Shown: positions 1 to 5,623, counted from the stretch's first letter. The stretch is DNA of 5,895 nucleotides from RGZA01 sp964568585 (GCA_964568585.1 CAZMQI010000063.1:1-5895); one strand, 5' to 3'. Translations and numbers: made by a program. The notes: generated from the letters alone by a model not told the origin.

Positions 1-388
1 TTAATACAGCGCCTGGGGCAATGAATGCAGAATGGCGAACAATAGCATTCGGTACTGCGCGGAAACCGGATTTAGCGAATGTATCTTCGCTCCAGTGTTG
101 GAATTTACTGGGCACCTTGTCATACCATGACGCACCGCCGGGTCCGCCAGCGATACGCACGCTTTCGTGAACACGGAACGATAAAAGGATAGCTTTCTTA
201 ATCCACTGGTGGGTAATCCATGTGCCGTCCACTTTTTCGCAGACGCGGCGCATGCCTTTATCAAGATCATTCATTACATGAATGACGGCGTAGCGGAATT
301 TTGTGTCTTCGCGCGGTTTGATTGTGTCGCGTTTCTCCCACGCTTCTTCAATGAGGCCTTGGAGTTCTTCGGGTTTAATGCTGTCCAT
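1..388 (-). CDS. dapD: 2,3,4,5-tetrahydropyridine-2,6-dicarboxylate N-succinyltransferase (DapD), N-terminal part
   Basis: DapD transfers a succinyl group from succinyl-CoA to tetrahydrodipicolinate in the cytoplasmic succinylase branch of diaminopimelate/lysine synthesis. Only the first 129 codons are here; the reading frame is open to the left edge, so the gene continues outside the window (the family is about 275-285 residues). The N-terminal domain shows the family pattern: VCEKVDGTWITHQWIKKAIL at residues 49-68, LSFRV at 69-73, WYDKVPSKF at 88-96 and GFRAVP at 108-113. HSAFIAPGAVL (119-129) is where the left-handed beta-helix of hexapeptide repeats begins. The ATG at 388-386 gives an N-terminus in register with the E. 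coli protein as I remember it. It lies 5 nt after the upstream HAD gene's TAG, with only a weak Shine-Dalgarno sequence, so translational coupling is likely. The identification is firm; the 3' part is not visible. Confidence 0.95.
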   Translation of the reverse strand, partial: MDSIKPEELQGLIEEAWEKRDTIKPREDTKFRYAVIHVMNDLDKGMRRVCEKVDGTWITHQWIKKAILLSFRVHESVRIAGGPGGASWYDKVPSKFQHWSEDTFAKSGFRAVPNAIVRHSAFIAPGAVL

Positions 389-393
389 AATCT

Positions 394-1071
394 CTATGTT
401 CCGGTTATTTGCTCAAGAAAAACAGTTAAATCATTTATCACATGATGGCAATGCGGATAGTGTTCGGGCGATTGGGGCTTGTTTCGCAGCCATTCCGCTT
501 CATGACGCATCCACACCGTGGTCATGCCCAAATCGGATGCTGCCTTTAAATTCACCTGCATGTCGTCAATCATGCAGCATTCGGATGCATTCAGGTTGTA
601 GCGTTTCAGCAAGGTTTCGTAGGGCCCTGTCTCAGGCTTGCATACAAAATCACCATCAGCGATGTCAAAAATGGCTTCGAAATTGTCGCGCAGTTGCAGG
701 TGATTCAAAATTCGGTTCGCATGGCGATGGTCGGCATTGGTGAAGATAAATTTGCGACCGGGAAGTTTTTTGAACAGTGCAGAGATTTTGGGGCAGGGGC
801 CAATATCCGTCAGTTCTACATTGTGTACATATTCCATGAAATCATGCGGGTCGATGTTGTGTTCGGTCATCATGCCGCGCATCGTCGTGCCGTATTTCTT
901 GAAATAGTGGAAGCGCATATTGTGTGCCGCTTCCCTGTCAATCTTGAAATAATCCATGAGGTATAACCCCATGCGTTCATGGATTTGCGGAAACAGATTG
1001 CTATCCGCCGAATACAGCGTGTTATCGAGGTCAAAGATCCAAGCGGATATGTCGCGTAATGCTGTTGGCAT
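394..1071 (-). CDS. HAD-superfamily pyrimidine 5'-nucleotidase-like phosphatase
   Basis: This is a 225-residue cytoplasmic HAD hydrolase. All four catalytic motifs are visible: motif I DLDNTLY with nucleophile D14 and acid/base D16; motif II FTNAD with T111; motif III K145 in CKPETGPY; motif IV DD at 169-170 in IDDMQVNL. A helical C1-type cap lies between motifs I and II (about 21-100) and contains YGTTMRG (60-66) and a YVHNVEL segment. This layout fits the Sdt1/Phm8-like pyrimidine 5'-nucleotidase family, whose members dephosphorylate UMP, CMP or related monophosphates. The exact substrate cannot be read from the sequence. It starts 1 nt after the argB stop (TAA-T-ATG) with no convincing Shine-Dalgarno sequence, and dapD follows 5 nt after its TAG, so all three are probably cotranscribed. 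A role in arginine or lysine synthesis is not established; a housekeeping or repair phosphatase is equally possible. Confidence 0.88.
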   Translation of the reverse strand: MPTALRDISAWIFDLDNTLYSADSNLFPQIHERMGLYLMDYFKIDREAAHNMRFHYFKKYGTTMRGMMTEHNIDPHDFMEYVHNVELTDIGPCPKISALFKKLPGRKFIFTNADHRHANRILNHLQLRDNFEAIFDIADGDFVCKPETGPYETLLKRYNLNASECCMIDDMQVNLKAASDLGMTTVWMRHEAEWLRNKPQSPEHYPHCHHVINDLTVFLEQITGT

Positions 1072-1072
1072 A

Positions 1073-1945
1073 TTAGCTGATTAGCGTTCCGTTACCTTTT
1101 GGTGTCAGCAATTCCAGTAATACGCTATGCGGGTCTTTGCCGTTCAAAATAACCGCGCCCTTAACGCCACTACGTACGGCATTGATGCAGGTTTGCAGTT
1201 TGGGAATCATGCCGCCCTTGGCAACGCCATCGGTAATCGCTTTTTCGGTTTGTGCCACGGTCATTTCCGGAACCAGCTGGCCATTCTTATCAAGAAAACC
1301 GGCAACGTCGGTCAGCAACATGAAACGCACGGCTTGTAATGCCGATGCTATTGCTCCTGCCAAGGTATCGGCATTGATATTCAAGGTCTGGCCGTTTTCA
1401 TCCACACCAATCGGCGCGATGACCGGAATGCCATCTTCTTCCAGAATCTTTTTAAGGATATGTGTGTTGACCTTTACCGGTTCGCCGACAAATCCTAAAT
1501 CCACACCATCCGGCGTGATTTTACGTGCACGCACCAGATTGCCGTCTTTACCGGTAAGGCCAAACGCTACGCCGCCAGCATTGCTGATGGATTGTACCAA
1601 TTCCTTATTAACCTTGCCGGCTAATACCATTTCAACCACTTCCATGGTGGCGGCATCGGTCACGCGCAGGCCGTTTTTAAACGTGCTCTGGATATTCAGT
1701 TTTTTAAGGAACGCATCAATCTGCGGGCCGCCGCCATGCACGATGACGGGATTGATGCCGACTTGCTTAAGCAGCACGATGTCGCGCGCAAAGCGCAAGG
1801 CGGTTGCGTTATCATCCATCGCATGGCCACCATATTTGATGACAAAGCATTGGCCGCGATATTGTTGCAGGAATGGTAGCGCCTCAGCCAAAATACGGGC
1901 GATGCTACCCCATTCTTCTTTGCTAGGATTTTCAGTGTTAATCAT
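1073..1945 (-). CDS. argB: Acetylglutamate kinase (ArgB)
   Basis: ArgB phosphorylates N-acetyl-L-glutamate with ATP, the second step of arginine synthesis, in the cytoplasm. The 290-residue protein carries the amino-acid-kinase signatures in order: IKYGGHAM (36-43, catalytic K37), HGGGPQID (70-77), GKVNKELV (110-117), GLTGKDGNLVRARK (129-142), NINADTLAGAIASAL (189-203, D193), LLTDVAGFLD (210-219) and KGGMIPKL (243-250, K243). The N-terminus is about 28 residues longer than in the short arginine-insensitive E. coli enzyme. The helix-forming segment at 11-29 matches the N-terminal helix of hexameric, arginine-inhibited enzymes, so I infer feedback inhibition by arginine. The C-terminal loop reads GNGTLI, with Asn at a variable position. 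The ATG at 1945 has a good Shine-Dalgarno sequence (AAGGAAG, 5-nt spacer) and a likely promoter just upstream. It heads a tight cluster with the HAD gene and dapD. Confidence 0.96.
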   Translation of the reverse strand: MINTENPSKEEWGSIARILAEALPFLQQYRGQCFVIKYGGHAMDDNATALRFARDIVLLKQVGINPVIVHGGGPQIDAFLKKLNIQSTFKNGLRVTDAATMEVVEMVLAGKVNKELVQSISNAGGVAFGLTGKDGNLVRARKITPDGVDLGFVGEPVKVNTHILKKILEEDGIPVIAPIGVDENGQTLNINADTLAGAIASALQAVRFMLLTDVAGFLDKNGQLVPEMTVAQTEKAITDGVAKGGMIPKLQTCINAVRSGVKGAVILNGKDPHSVLLELLTPKGNGTLIS

Positions 1946-1950
1946 TTGTT

Positions 1951-1957
1951 CTTCCTT
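1951..1957 (-). promoter_or_regulatory. Ribosome binding site of argB
   Basis: AAGGAAG on the minus strand stands 5 nt before the ATG at 1945. It supports that start and shows that argB is translated independently, unlike the two genes behind it, which lack a clear site. Confidence 0.75.
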
Positions 1958-1967
1958 TTCGAATGTG

Positions 1968-1976
1968 ATTATAACA
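1968..1976 (-). promoter_or_regulatory. Candidate extended -10 promoter for argB
   Basis: The minus strand reads TGTTATAAT, a perfect extended -10 element (TG, one base, TATAAT). The -35 region is weak: the hexamer 17 nt upstream is CTTTAA. Transcription would start near 1961, leaving a leader of roughly 15 nt that just includes the Shine-Dalgarno sequence. A second candidate further upstream reads TGATATAAA (2003-2011), also an extended -10 without a good -35, and would give a leader of about 50 nt. The position at the only sizeable gap in the minus-strand gene row supports a promoter here, but read-through from engB is not excluded. Confidence 0.5.
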
Positions 1977-2011
1977 TCCGATTTCTGCGCTTAAAGGAGA
2001 ATTTTATATCA

Positions 2012-2079
2012 CTTGCCCGAGCGGTTGTTCCGCGAAGCGGAACAGAGCGAATGGCGAATTAATCAACATATTGGGCAAG
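2012..2079 (-). repeat. Nested inverted repeats in the engB-argB spacer
   Basis: The inner element is an 8-bp perfect stem: TGTTCCGC at 2026-2033 pairs with GCGGAACA at 2037-2044, leaving a 3-nt loop. Around it lies a second perfect 7-bp inverted repeat, CTTGCCC at 2012-2018 with GGGCAAG at 2073-2079; the right arm falls inside the last codons of engB. In the minus-strand transcript this could fold as a two-tier structure covering the engB stop codon. No U-run follows either stem on the minus strand, so it does not look like a standard intrinsic terminator. It could be an mRNA 3'-end stabiliser, a factor-dependent termination region or a small dispersed palindromic element; the sequence does not decide. 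Confidence 0.55.
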
Positions 2080-2685
2080 AAACAGGCGCAGTTCTTCAAT
2101 GCCAATGCCTTTTTCCGAGCTGGTGAGGAAGGCTTTGGGCCATGCAGGGCCAATTTTTTTGATTTCAGATTCAACGCTGGCTTTCACTTCTTCCAGCTCC
2201 GCCTTTTTGATTTTATCGGTCTTGGTGATGATGGTCACGAACGGCACAGCATACACATGCAGCTTGTGCATGAATTCGCGGTCGTTTTCTTTGATGCCAT
2301 GGCGTGCATCAATCAGCAGGCAAAGACGTTTAAGATTTCCTCTGTCTTTTAAATACGCATCAATCAGAATGTTCCAATCATAAATCGCATCTTTGGATGC
2401 TTTGGCATATCCATACCCCGGCATATCCACCAGCATCATCCGGTCACCCAGACGAAAGAAGTTCAATTGCTGCGTGCGCCCCGGTGTATTGGAAACACGT
2501 GCCAGCATGTTTTTGCCAGTCAGTGCATTGACCAGACTTGATTTGCCGACATTCGAACGGCCAATGAATGCGATTTCTGGAAAGCTTTCATTGGGCAATG
2601 ATTCAGGCGTTGGTGCGCCCGCAGCAAACACACAGTTCCCTGTAAAAAACGCTTCGGCTTTTTTGGGTGTGGTGATGCTAGCCAT
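2059..2685 (-). CDS. engB: Ribosome biogenesis GTP-binding protein EngB (YsxC/YihA)
   Basis: EngB is a small cytoplasmic GTPase of the TrmE-Era-EngA-EngB group, linked to assembly of the large ribosomal subunit. The 208-residue protein, a normal length, has all G motifs: G1 GRSNVGKSS (42-50), G2 threonine in GRTQQLNFF (T71), G3 DMPGYGYA (87-94), G4 TKTDK (154-158) and G5 TSSEKGIG (188-195). The N-terminal FTGNCVFAAGAPTPESLP (14-31) is also family-like. The ATG at 2685-2683 shares one base with the yidC stop (TAATG), with no clear Shine-Dalgarno sequence, so translation probably restarts after YidC. The TAA at 2061-2059 lies inside a nested inverted repeat. Location after yidC is typical for alphaproteobacteria. 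Confidence 0.96.
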   Translation of the reverse strand: MASITTPKKAEAFFTGNCVFAAGAPTPESLPNESFPEIAFIGRSNVGKSSLVNALTGKNMLARVSNTPGRTQQLNFFRLGDRMMLVDMPGYGYAKASKDAIYDWNILIDAYLKDRGNLKRLCLLIDARHGIKENDREFMHKLHVYAVPFVTIITKTDKIKKAELEEVKASVESEIKKIGPAWPKAFLTSSEKGIGIEELRLFLAQYVD

Positions 2686-4394
2686 TAGGGTTTAACAACG
2701 GAGGATTTATCGCTGCGATGCTTGATGAGCACCTGCTGTGCAATCGCCAGAACGTTGCTGATGGTCCAATAAATCACCAAGCCTGCAGACATACCTGCGA
2801 ACAGGAAGGTGAACATGATGGGCATCAACGTGAATATTTGCTGCGTAGTCTTGTCGGCTTGCGGTGGTGTCAGCTTTTGCTGGATGTACATCGTTGCGCC
2901 CATCAGCAATGGCCAAACACCTAAATGCAGGAACGATAGGAACGGCGGCAATGCAAACAATCCGAACAGCGTGAAGATGTTGGATGGATCGGGAGCCGAT
3001 AAGTCGTGAACCCAGCCGTAAAAGGGCGCGTGACGCATTTCAATGCTAATCAACAACACCTTATATAGTGCAAAGAACACAGGAATTTGAATTAATATCG
3101 GCAAACAACCGGATAGCGGGTTAATTTTTTCTTTTTGATAAAGTTTGGCAACTTCCTCGTTCATCTTAACGGGGTCAGCGCTATAGCGTTCTTTCAAACG
3201 GGTCATCTCCGGCTGCAATTCCTTCATGCGCGCCATGGAACGATAAGAGGCTTCAGATAACGGGAAGAACAGAATACGCAAAATCACAGTGAATGCGATA
3301 ATCGCCAGACCATAATTGCCGAATATTTTTCCAAAATAGTCAATAACATGGAAAAACGGTTTAGCGATAAGATAGAACCAGCCGAAATCCACTGCCTTGT
3401 CGAACATTGGTAACTTTAATTGTTCTGCATAATTTTCAAGCGCGGCAACTTCTTTTGCGCCAGCAAATACGTGATAGGTTTTTGACGCATTACCGCCAGC
3501 TTTCACAACCACCGCATCGCTCTTCACATCTGTTTGATAACGGTTCTGGCCATTCACGCTGCTGTAAAGAAAACGCGCGGTCAGATTATCGTTCTGGTCA
3601 GGAATAATCCCTGTGAACCAATACACATCCGCCATGCCAATCCAGCCACCTTTGCTGGTATAGGTAGTGAGTGGTTCATCCTTTAATTTCTTGTAATCTA
3701 TTTCGCGCAATTGGCCATCCAGAACGCCGGTCAGGCCTTCATGCGATGTACCCGCGCCGACATGCTGCGGTGGCAGGCCGTGGCGCGATACCAATCCGAA
3801 GGGAACCAGCGTTACATCTGCACCAGATGTGTTAGTCACTTTTTCGGTGATGGTGAGCATGTACCGATCATCAAGCGCAATCGTGCGTTCGAACTTCAGT
3901 CCTTGGCCATTATCCCAATGCAACACAACCGGCTTGGCCGGAAGCAGTTTGGTCGTATCGGCTTGCCATTCGCTATCAGCTGCAGGAAGTTTTGTTTTTT
4001 CATCCGTCGCCAGCCAGCCAAGTTCTGCGTAATAGGCAGGATGTTGTTCGTTGCTGCCCGCGGGGGAGAGGAGCACGATTTCCGGACTGCTCTTATCCAC
4101 GGTTTCGCGATAGCGTATCAGTGTTAAATCATCAAAGCGTGCGCCTTTTAAATTAATCGAACCATGAATGTGTTCATTGCCAAGGCTGATACGTTTGCTT
4201 GCGGCGATAACTTCACTGCGTTGTTTGGGCGTGGCCACTGTTTCAACAACCGGTTGTTCCTTGGTGATGATTTGTGTTGCCTGCGCTTGGCTTTGCGCGG
4301 CGCGTTGTTTGGGCACTTCATAGAACCAGTGAAAGCCCATCAAAATCATGATGGAAATTCCGATGGCGAGGAAGAAATTCGTATTATCGTTCAT
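2685..4394 (-). CDS. yidC: Membrane protein insertase YidC (Oxa1/Alb3 family)
   Basis: YidC inserts and folds inner-membrane proteins, alone or with SecYEG. The 569-residue protein has the Gram-negative layout: TM1 at about 7-24 (hydrophobic, then FHWFYEVP), a low-complexity Q/A/T linker, and a large periplasmic P1 domain at about 60-335. The conserved insertase core follows: TM2 near 358-378 with the groove arginine R373 (VILRILFFPLS), the cytoplasmic hairpin RSMARMKELQPEM (385-397) to YQKEKINPLSGCLPILIQIP (419-438), and TM3-TM6 to about 556. The C-terminal tail is basic. The TM4-TM5 region (466-508) is about 20 residues longer than in E. coli, as in other alphaproteobacteria. I chose the ATG at 4394, which lies 7 nt after the yidD TAA. 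The upstream in-frame ATG at 4499 would add 35 residues, overlap yidD by almost 100 nt and place a second hydrophobic stretch before TM1. Confidence 0.96.
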   Translation of the reverse strand: MNDNTNFFLAIGISIMILMGFHWFYEVPKQRAAQSQAQATQIITKEQPVVETVATPKQRSEVIAASKRISLGNEHIHGSINLKGARFDDLTLIRYRETVDKSSPEIVLLSPAGSNEQHPAYYAELGWLATDEKTKLPAADSEWQADTTKLLPAKPVVLHWDNGQGLKFERTIALDDRYMLTITEKVTNTSGADVTLVPFGLVSRHGLPPQHVGAGTSHEGLTGVLDGQLREIDYKKLKDEPLTTYTSKGGWIGMADVYWFTGIIPDQNDNLTARFLYSSVNGQNRYQTDVKSDAVVVKAGGNASKTYHVFAGAKEVAALENYAEQLKLPMFDKAVDFGWFYLIAKPFFHVIDYFGKIFGNYGLAIIAFTVILRILFFPLSEASYRSMARMKELQPEMTRLKERYSADPVKMNEEVAKLYQKEKINPLSGCLPILIQIPVFFALYKVLLISIEMRHAPFYGWVHDLSAPDPSNIFTLFGLFALPPFLSFLHLGVWPLLMGATMYIQQKLTPPQADKTTQQIFTLMPIMFTFLFAGMSAGLVIYWTISNVLAIAQQVLIKHRSDKSSVVKP

Positions 4395-4401
4395 GGGTTC
4401 G

Positions 4402-4686
4402 TTACTTCTCTTGTTTTGGGAACTTGTTCTTATCATGCGGGGGCACAGGGTCAAACCCAAAACCGCCAGCAGGATGGCAACGGCAGATACGTTTTGCACC
4501 TAAAAGCCCGCCCTTCCAGGGTCCGTAGACTTTAATGGCTTCAAGGGTATAGACGGAGCAGGTAGGCTGAAAACGACAAAATCGCCCGATGAAGGGCGAC
4601 AGCGTCCAGCGGTAAAGCTGAATGGCACCAATCATTACTGTGGCGATGACATAATTGATGGTGGTTAGGATTTTTGCTTTTGGCAC
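4402..4686 (-). CDS. yidD: Membrane protein insertion efficiency factor YidD
   Basis: YidD is a small membrane-associated protein thought to help YidC-dependent insertion. The 94-residue protein has an amphipathic or hydrophobic N-terminal segment (about 7-24), then the family core: LSPFIGRFCRFQPTCSVY (29-46), EAIKVYGPWKGG (49-60) and RCHPAGGFGFDPVP (69-82). The conserved cysteines are C37, C43 and C70; C68 is extra. The start is GTG at 4686-4684, inside the rnpA coding region (22-nt overlap). It is supported by a TAAGG site 7 nt upstream (4694-4698). A later ATG at codon 18 (4635) would remove most of the N-terminal helix, so I do not prefer it. YidC follows after 7 nt, consistent with joint function. 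Confidence 0.93.
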   Translation of the reverse strand: MPKAKILTTINYVIATVMIGAIQLYRWTLSPFIGRFCRFQPTCSVYTLEAIKVYGPWKGGLLGAKRICRCHPAGGFGFDPVPPHDKNKFPKQEK

Positions 4687-5039
4687 TTCAAAACCTTAAG
4701 GGCTTTTTCAAGATCGCTGACCAGTGTCGAGAATTCGCGTGTCACAATGCCTTCTCGTGCTACTAGGACATAATCACATGGCGCAGCATTAGGTAATAGA
4801 TGTCCTTCTGCTAATGCACGAAGGCGGCGACGTGCTCTGTTTCTAACTACAGCATTGCCCAGCTTTTTTGTAGCGGTCAGCCCGTAACGGACCGTGGGTG
4901 ATTCTTCTTTTGCTTTTTGTAAGACGAAGCCCGGGGCAACAAAGCGAACAGCGCTTGCGGCAACACGCAAAAAATCACTGCGAACCAGCAGGCGGTTTTT
5001 TTTTGGATTGGACTTTTGTGGCGAGTTTTTTGTGCTCAA
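4665..5039 (-). CDS. rnpA: Ribonuclease P protein component (RnpA, C5 protein)
   Basis: RnpA is the basic protein subunit that joins the catalytic RNA to process tRNA 5' ends. The 124-residue protein shows NRLLVRSDFLRVA (15-27), PGFVLQ (36-41), RYGLTATKKLGNAVVRNRAR (51-70, the RNR signature), RRLRAL (71-76) and DYVLVAREG (89-97). The start is a TTG at 5039-5037: an in-frame TAG stands immediately before it, and no ATG or GTG occurs between it and the conserved region, so TTG (or a rarer CTG at codons 17-18) is forced. The TTG-started N-terminus is a lysine- and serine-rich leader of about 15 residues. It lies 7 nt after the rpmH stop; the only upstream purine stretch is a weak AAAGA. The TAA at 4667-4665 lies inside yidD. 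Confidence 0.95.
   Translation of the reverse strand: MSTKNSPQKSNPKKNRLLVRSDFLRVAASAVRFVAPGFVLQKAKEESPTVRYGLTATKKLGNAVVRNRARRRLRALAEGHLLPNAAPCDYVLVAREGIVTREFSTLVSDLEKALKVLKCQKQKS
4694..4698 (-). promoter_or_regulatory. Ribosome binding site supporting the GTG start of yidD
   Basis: TAAGG on the minus strand, inside rnpA, is 7 nt upstream of the GTG at 4686-4684. It is the main sequence reason for preferring the GTG over the internal ATG at 4635. Confidence 0.55.
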
Positions 5040-5046
5040 CTAATCT

Positions 5047-5181
5047 TTAAGCAGAAAGACGCTTACGACCTTGTGCGCGGCGACGCGTAATAACACGGCG
5101 GCCATTTTTGGTAGCCATGCGGGCGCGGAAGCCGTGGCGGCGCTTGCGAACCAAGCGGCTAGGTTGATATGTGCGTTTCAT
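5047..5181 (-). CDS. rpmH: 50S ribosomal protein L34
   Basis: The 44-residue, strongly basic protein is a clear bL34 of the large ribosomal subunit: MKRTYQPSRLVRKRR, then HGFRARMATKNGRR and RRRAQGRKRLSA. Nearly half of it is Arg or Lys. The 44-residue length and the ending KRLSA are typical of alphaproteobacteria (E. coli L34 has 46 residues). The ATG at 5181-5179 has a strong AGGAG site with an 8-nt spacer, and the TAA is at 5049-5047. It is the first gene of the minus-strand block and is followed by rnpA after 7 nt, the arrangement seen in most bacteria. dnaA, often next to rpmH elsewhere, is not in the window. Confidence 0.98.
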   Translation of the reverse strand: MKRTYQPSRLVRKRRHGFRARMATKNGRRVITRRRAQGRKRLSA

Positions 5182-5189
5182 TCCGCGAA

Positions 5190-5194
5190 CTCCT
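5190..5194 (-). promoter_or_regulatory. Ribosome binding site of rpmH
   Basis: AGGAG on the minus strand stands 8 nt before the rpmH ATG. It is the strongest Shine-Dalgarno sequence in the rpmH-engB block, in keeping with high expression of a ribosomal protein. Confidence 0.8.
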
Positions 5195-5237
5195 GAACTT
5201 TAAACAATTAATGCTAACAAACGGGGACGCCGAAATA

Positions 5238-5252
5238 TCATGAAACATGAAA
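5238..5252. repeat. Small repeat in the rpmH leader
   Basis: On the plus strand a 7-nt unit, CATGAAA, occurs twice in tandem (5239-5252). Its first part also forms a 5-bp inverted repeat, TCATG-AAA-CATGA (5238-5250). It lies in the predicted 5' leader of rpmH, about 60 nt before the start codon. The pattern is clear, but it is short enough to be chance. Confidence 0.3.
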
Positions 5253-5279
5253 CCTCTCAGGGTCACCAAAGCGAGGATT

Positions 5280-5307
5280 TTTATAGGAAAACACGTTGCA
5301 GAGTCAA
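5280..5307 (-). promoter_or_regulatory. Sigma70-type promoter of the rpmH-rnpA-yidD-yidC-engB block
   Basis: On the minus strand a -35 TTGACT (5302-5307) and a -10 TATAAA (5280-5285) are separated by 16 nt, each matching five of six consensus bases. Transcription would start near 5273, giving an rpmH leader of about 90 nt. This is the best promoter match I found in the window, and it is placed correctly in front of the ribosomal protein gene. Confidence 0.75.
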
Positions 5308-5336
5308 CAACTTATCTTTCCTGTTATATGTGTCAT

Positions 5337-5367
5337 CGTAAAGCCTTGCCGGATAAGGCCTTTTACG
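5337..5367. repeat. Bulged hairpin between the divergent transcription units
   Basis: CGTAAA-GCCTT (5337-5347) pairs with AAGGC (5355-5359) and, after a 2-nt bulge, TTTACG (5362-5367), giving 11 base pairs around a 7-nt loop. No T-run follows on either strand, so it is not a canonical terminator. It lies upstream of the rpmH promoter and upstream of the small membrane gene. It may be a leader structure, an operator-like site or a small palindromic repeat. Confidence 0.5.
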
Positions 5368-5374
5368 GCATAAA
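5346..5374 (+). promoter_or_regulatory. Weak candidate promoter for the small membrane gene and pgk
   Basis: TTGCCG (5346-5351) and CATAAA (5369-5374) are spaced by 17 nt; each matches four of six consensus bases. Transcription would start near 5381 and give a leader of about 35 nt. The elements overlap the right arm of the bulged hairpin. This is only the best match on this strand, and a pgk promoter elsewhere is possible. Confidence 0.3.
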
Positions 5375-5402
5375 TCGGGTCTTAAAAACCCACCCAATTC
5401 TT

Positions 5403-5408
5403 AAGAGG
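5403..5408 (+). promoter_or_regulatory. Ribosome binding site that sets the start of the 62-residue gene
   Basis: AAGAGG lies 6 nt before the ATG at 5415. The upstream in-frame ATG at 5247 has no such site and lies within the rpmH leader, so this site decides the start. Confidence 0.65.
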
Positions 5409-5414
5409 CTCCAT

Positions 5415-5603
5415 ATGTTACAGGGATTAGTTAACTGGCTACTTGGCGGACTGTTATGCATCGTTTCCTTGGCTGGCCTGTTTCTGGCGGCTAAAGGCGG
5501 CACCCAAGATGCCTATGTGTTTGGTTTAGTTCTTTTTGGTTTGTCATTGCTGTGCCTCTTCGTGTTGGTTCGCAATGCGCTTGATAAAGACGAACAGCAT
5601 TAA
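5415..5603 (+). CDS. Small two-helix inner-membrane protein of unknown function
   Basis: The 62-residue protein has two hydrophobic helices: about 5-25 (LVNWLLGGLLCIVSLAGLFLA) and about 34-53, which begins YVFGLVLFG. They are joined by a short polar loop, KGGTQDA (27-33), and followed by a charged tail, RNALDKDEQH. No signal-peptidase site or catalytic motif is visible. I do not recognise a named family; the loop followed by YxFGLxLF resembles small membrane proteins I have seen in alphaproteobacteria, but I cannot confirm homology here. The start at 5415 rests on its ribosome binding site and on the fact that the hydrophobic protein begins there; an in-frame ATG at 5247 would add 56 residues crossing the rpmH leader and promoter. 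pgk starts 32 nt downstream on the same strand, so cotranscription is likely. Function is unknown. Confidence 0.75.
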   Translation: MLQGLVNWLLGGLLCIVSLAGLFLAAKGGTQDAYVFGLVLFGLSLLCLFVLVRNALDKDEQH

Positions 5604-5623
5604 TTTTTAATCAAAAAAATAAT

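Noticed and set aside
1137..1994. 285-residue open frame on the plus strand opposite argB
   Set aside because: It is the antisense shadow of argB, which has every kinase motif. The plus-strand translation shows no recognisable domain, and it runs across the argB start region.
2026..2044. Intrinsic terminator of engB
   Set aside because: The stem is good, but the minus-strand transcript continues with AACCGCTCGG rather than a U-run, so the terminator definition is not met.
3081..3131. Possible insertion or novel domain in the TM4-TM5 part of YidC
   Set aside because: The extra length compared with E. coli is usual for alphaproteobacterial YidC and reads as a normal linker plus helix; it is not a new domain.
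4093..4101. DnaA-box-like TTATCCACG
   Set aside because: A single 8-of-9 match inside the yidC coding sequence, with no cluster of boxes, no AT-rich unwinding region and no dnaA nearby. rpmH can lie near the origin in some bacteria, but nothing here supports an origin.
4395..4499. Longer YidC with 35 extra N-terminal residues starting at 4499
   Set aside because: It would overlap yidD by almost 100 nt and add a second hydrophobic segment before the true TM1. The ATG at 4394, 7 nt after the yidD stop, fits the family.
5348..5359. GCCGGATAAGGC resembles a core of enterobacterial REP elements
   Set aside because: The similarity is 12 nt only, the flanks do not follow the REP pattern, and the genome is alphaproteobacterial. 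Probably coincidence; the hairpin itself is reported separately.
5247..5414. 56-residue N-terminal extension of the small membrane protein
   Set aside because: The ATG at 5247 lacks a ribosome binding site and the extension runs through the rpmH leader, promoter and the bulged hairpin. The hydrophobic protein and a good binding site start at 5415.
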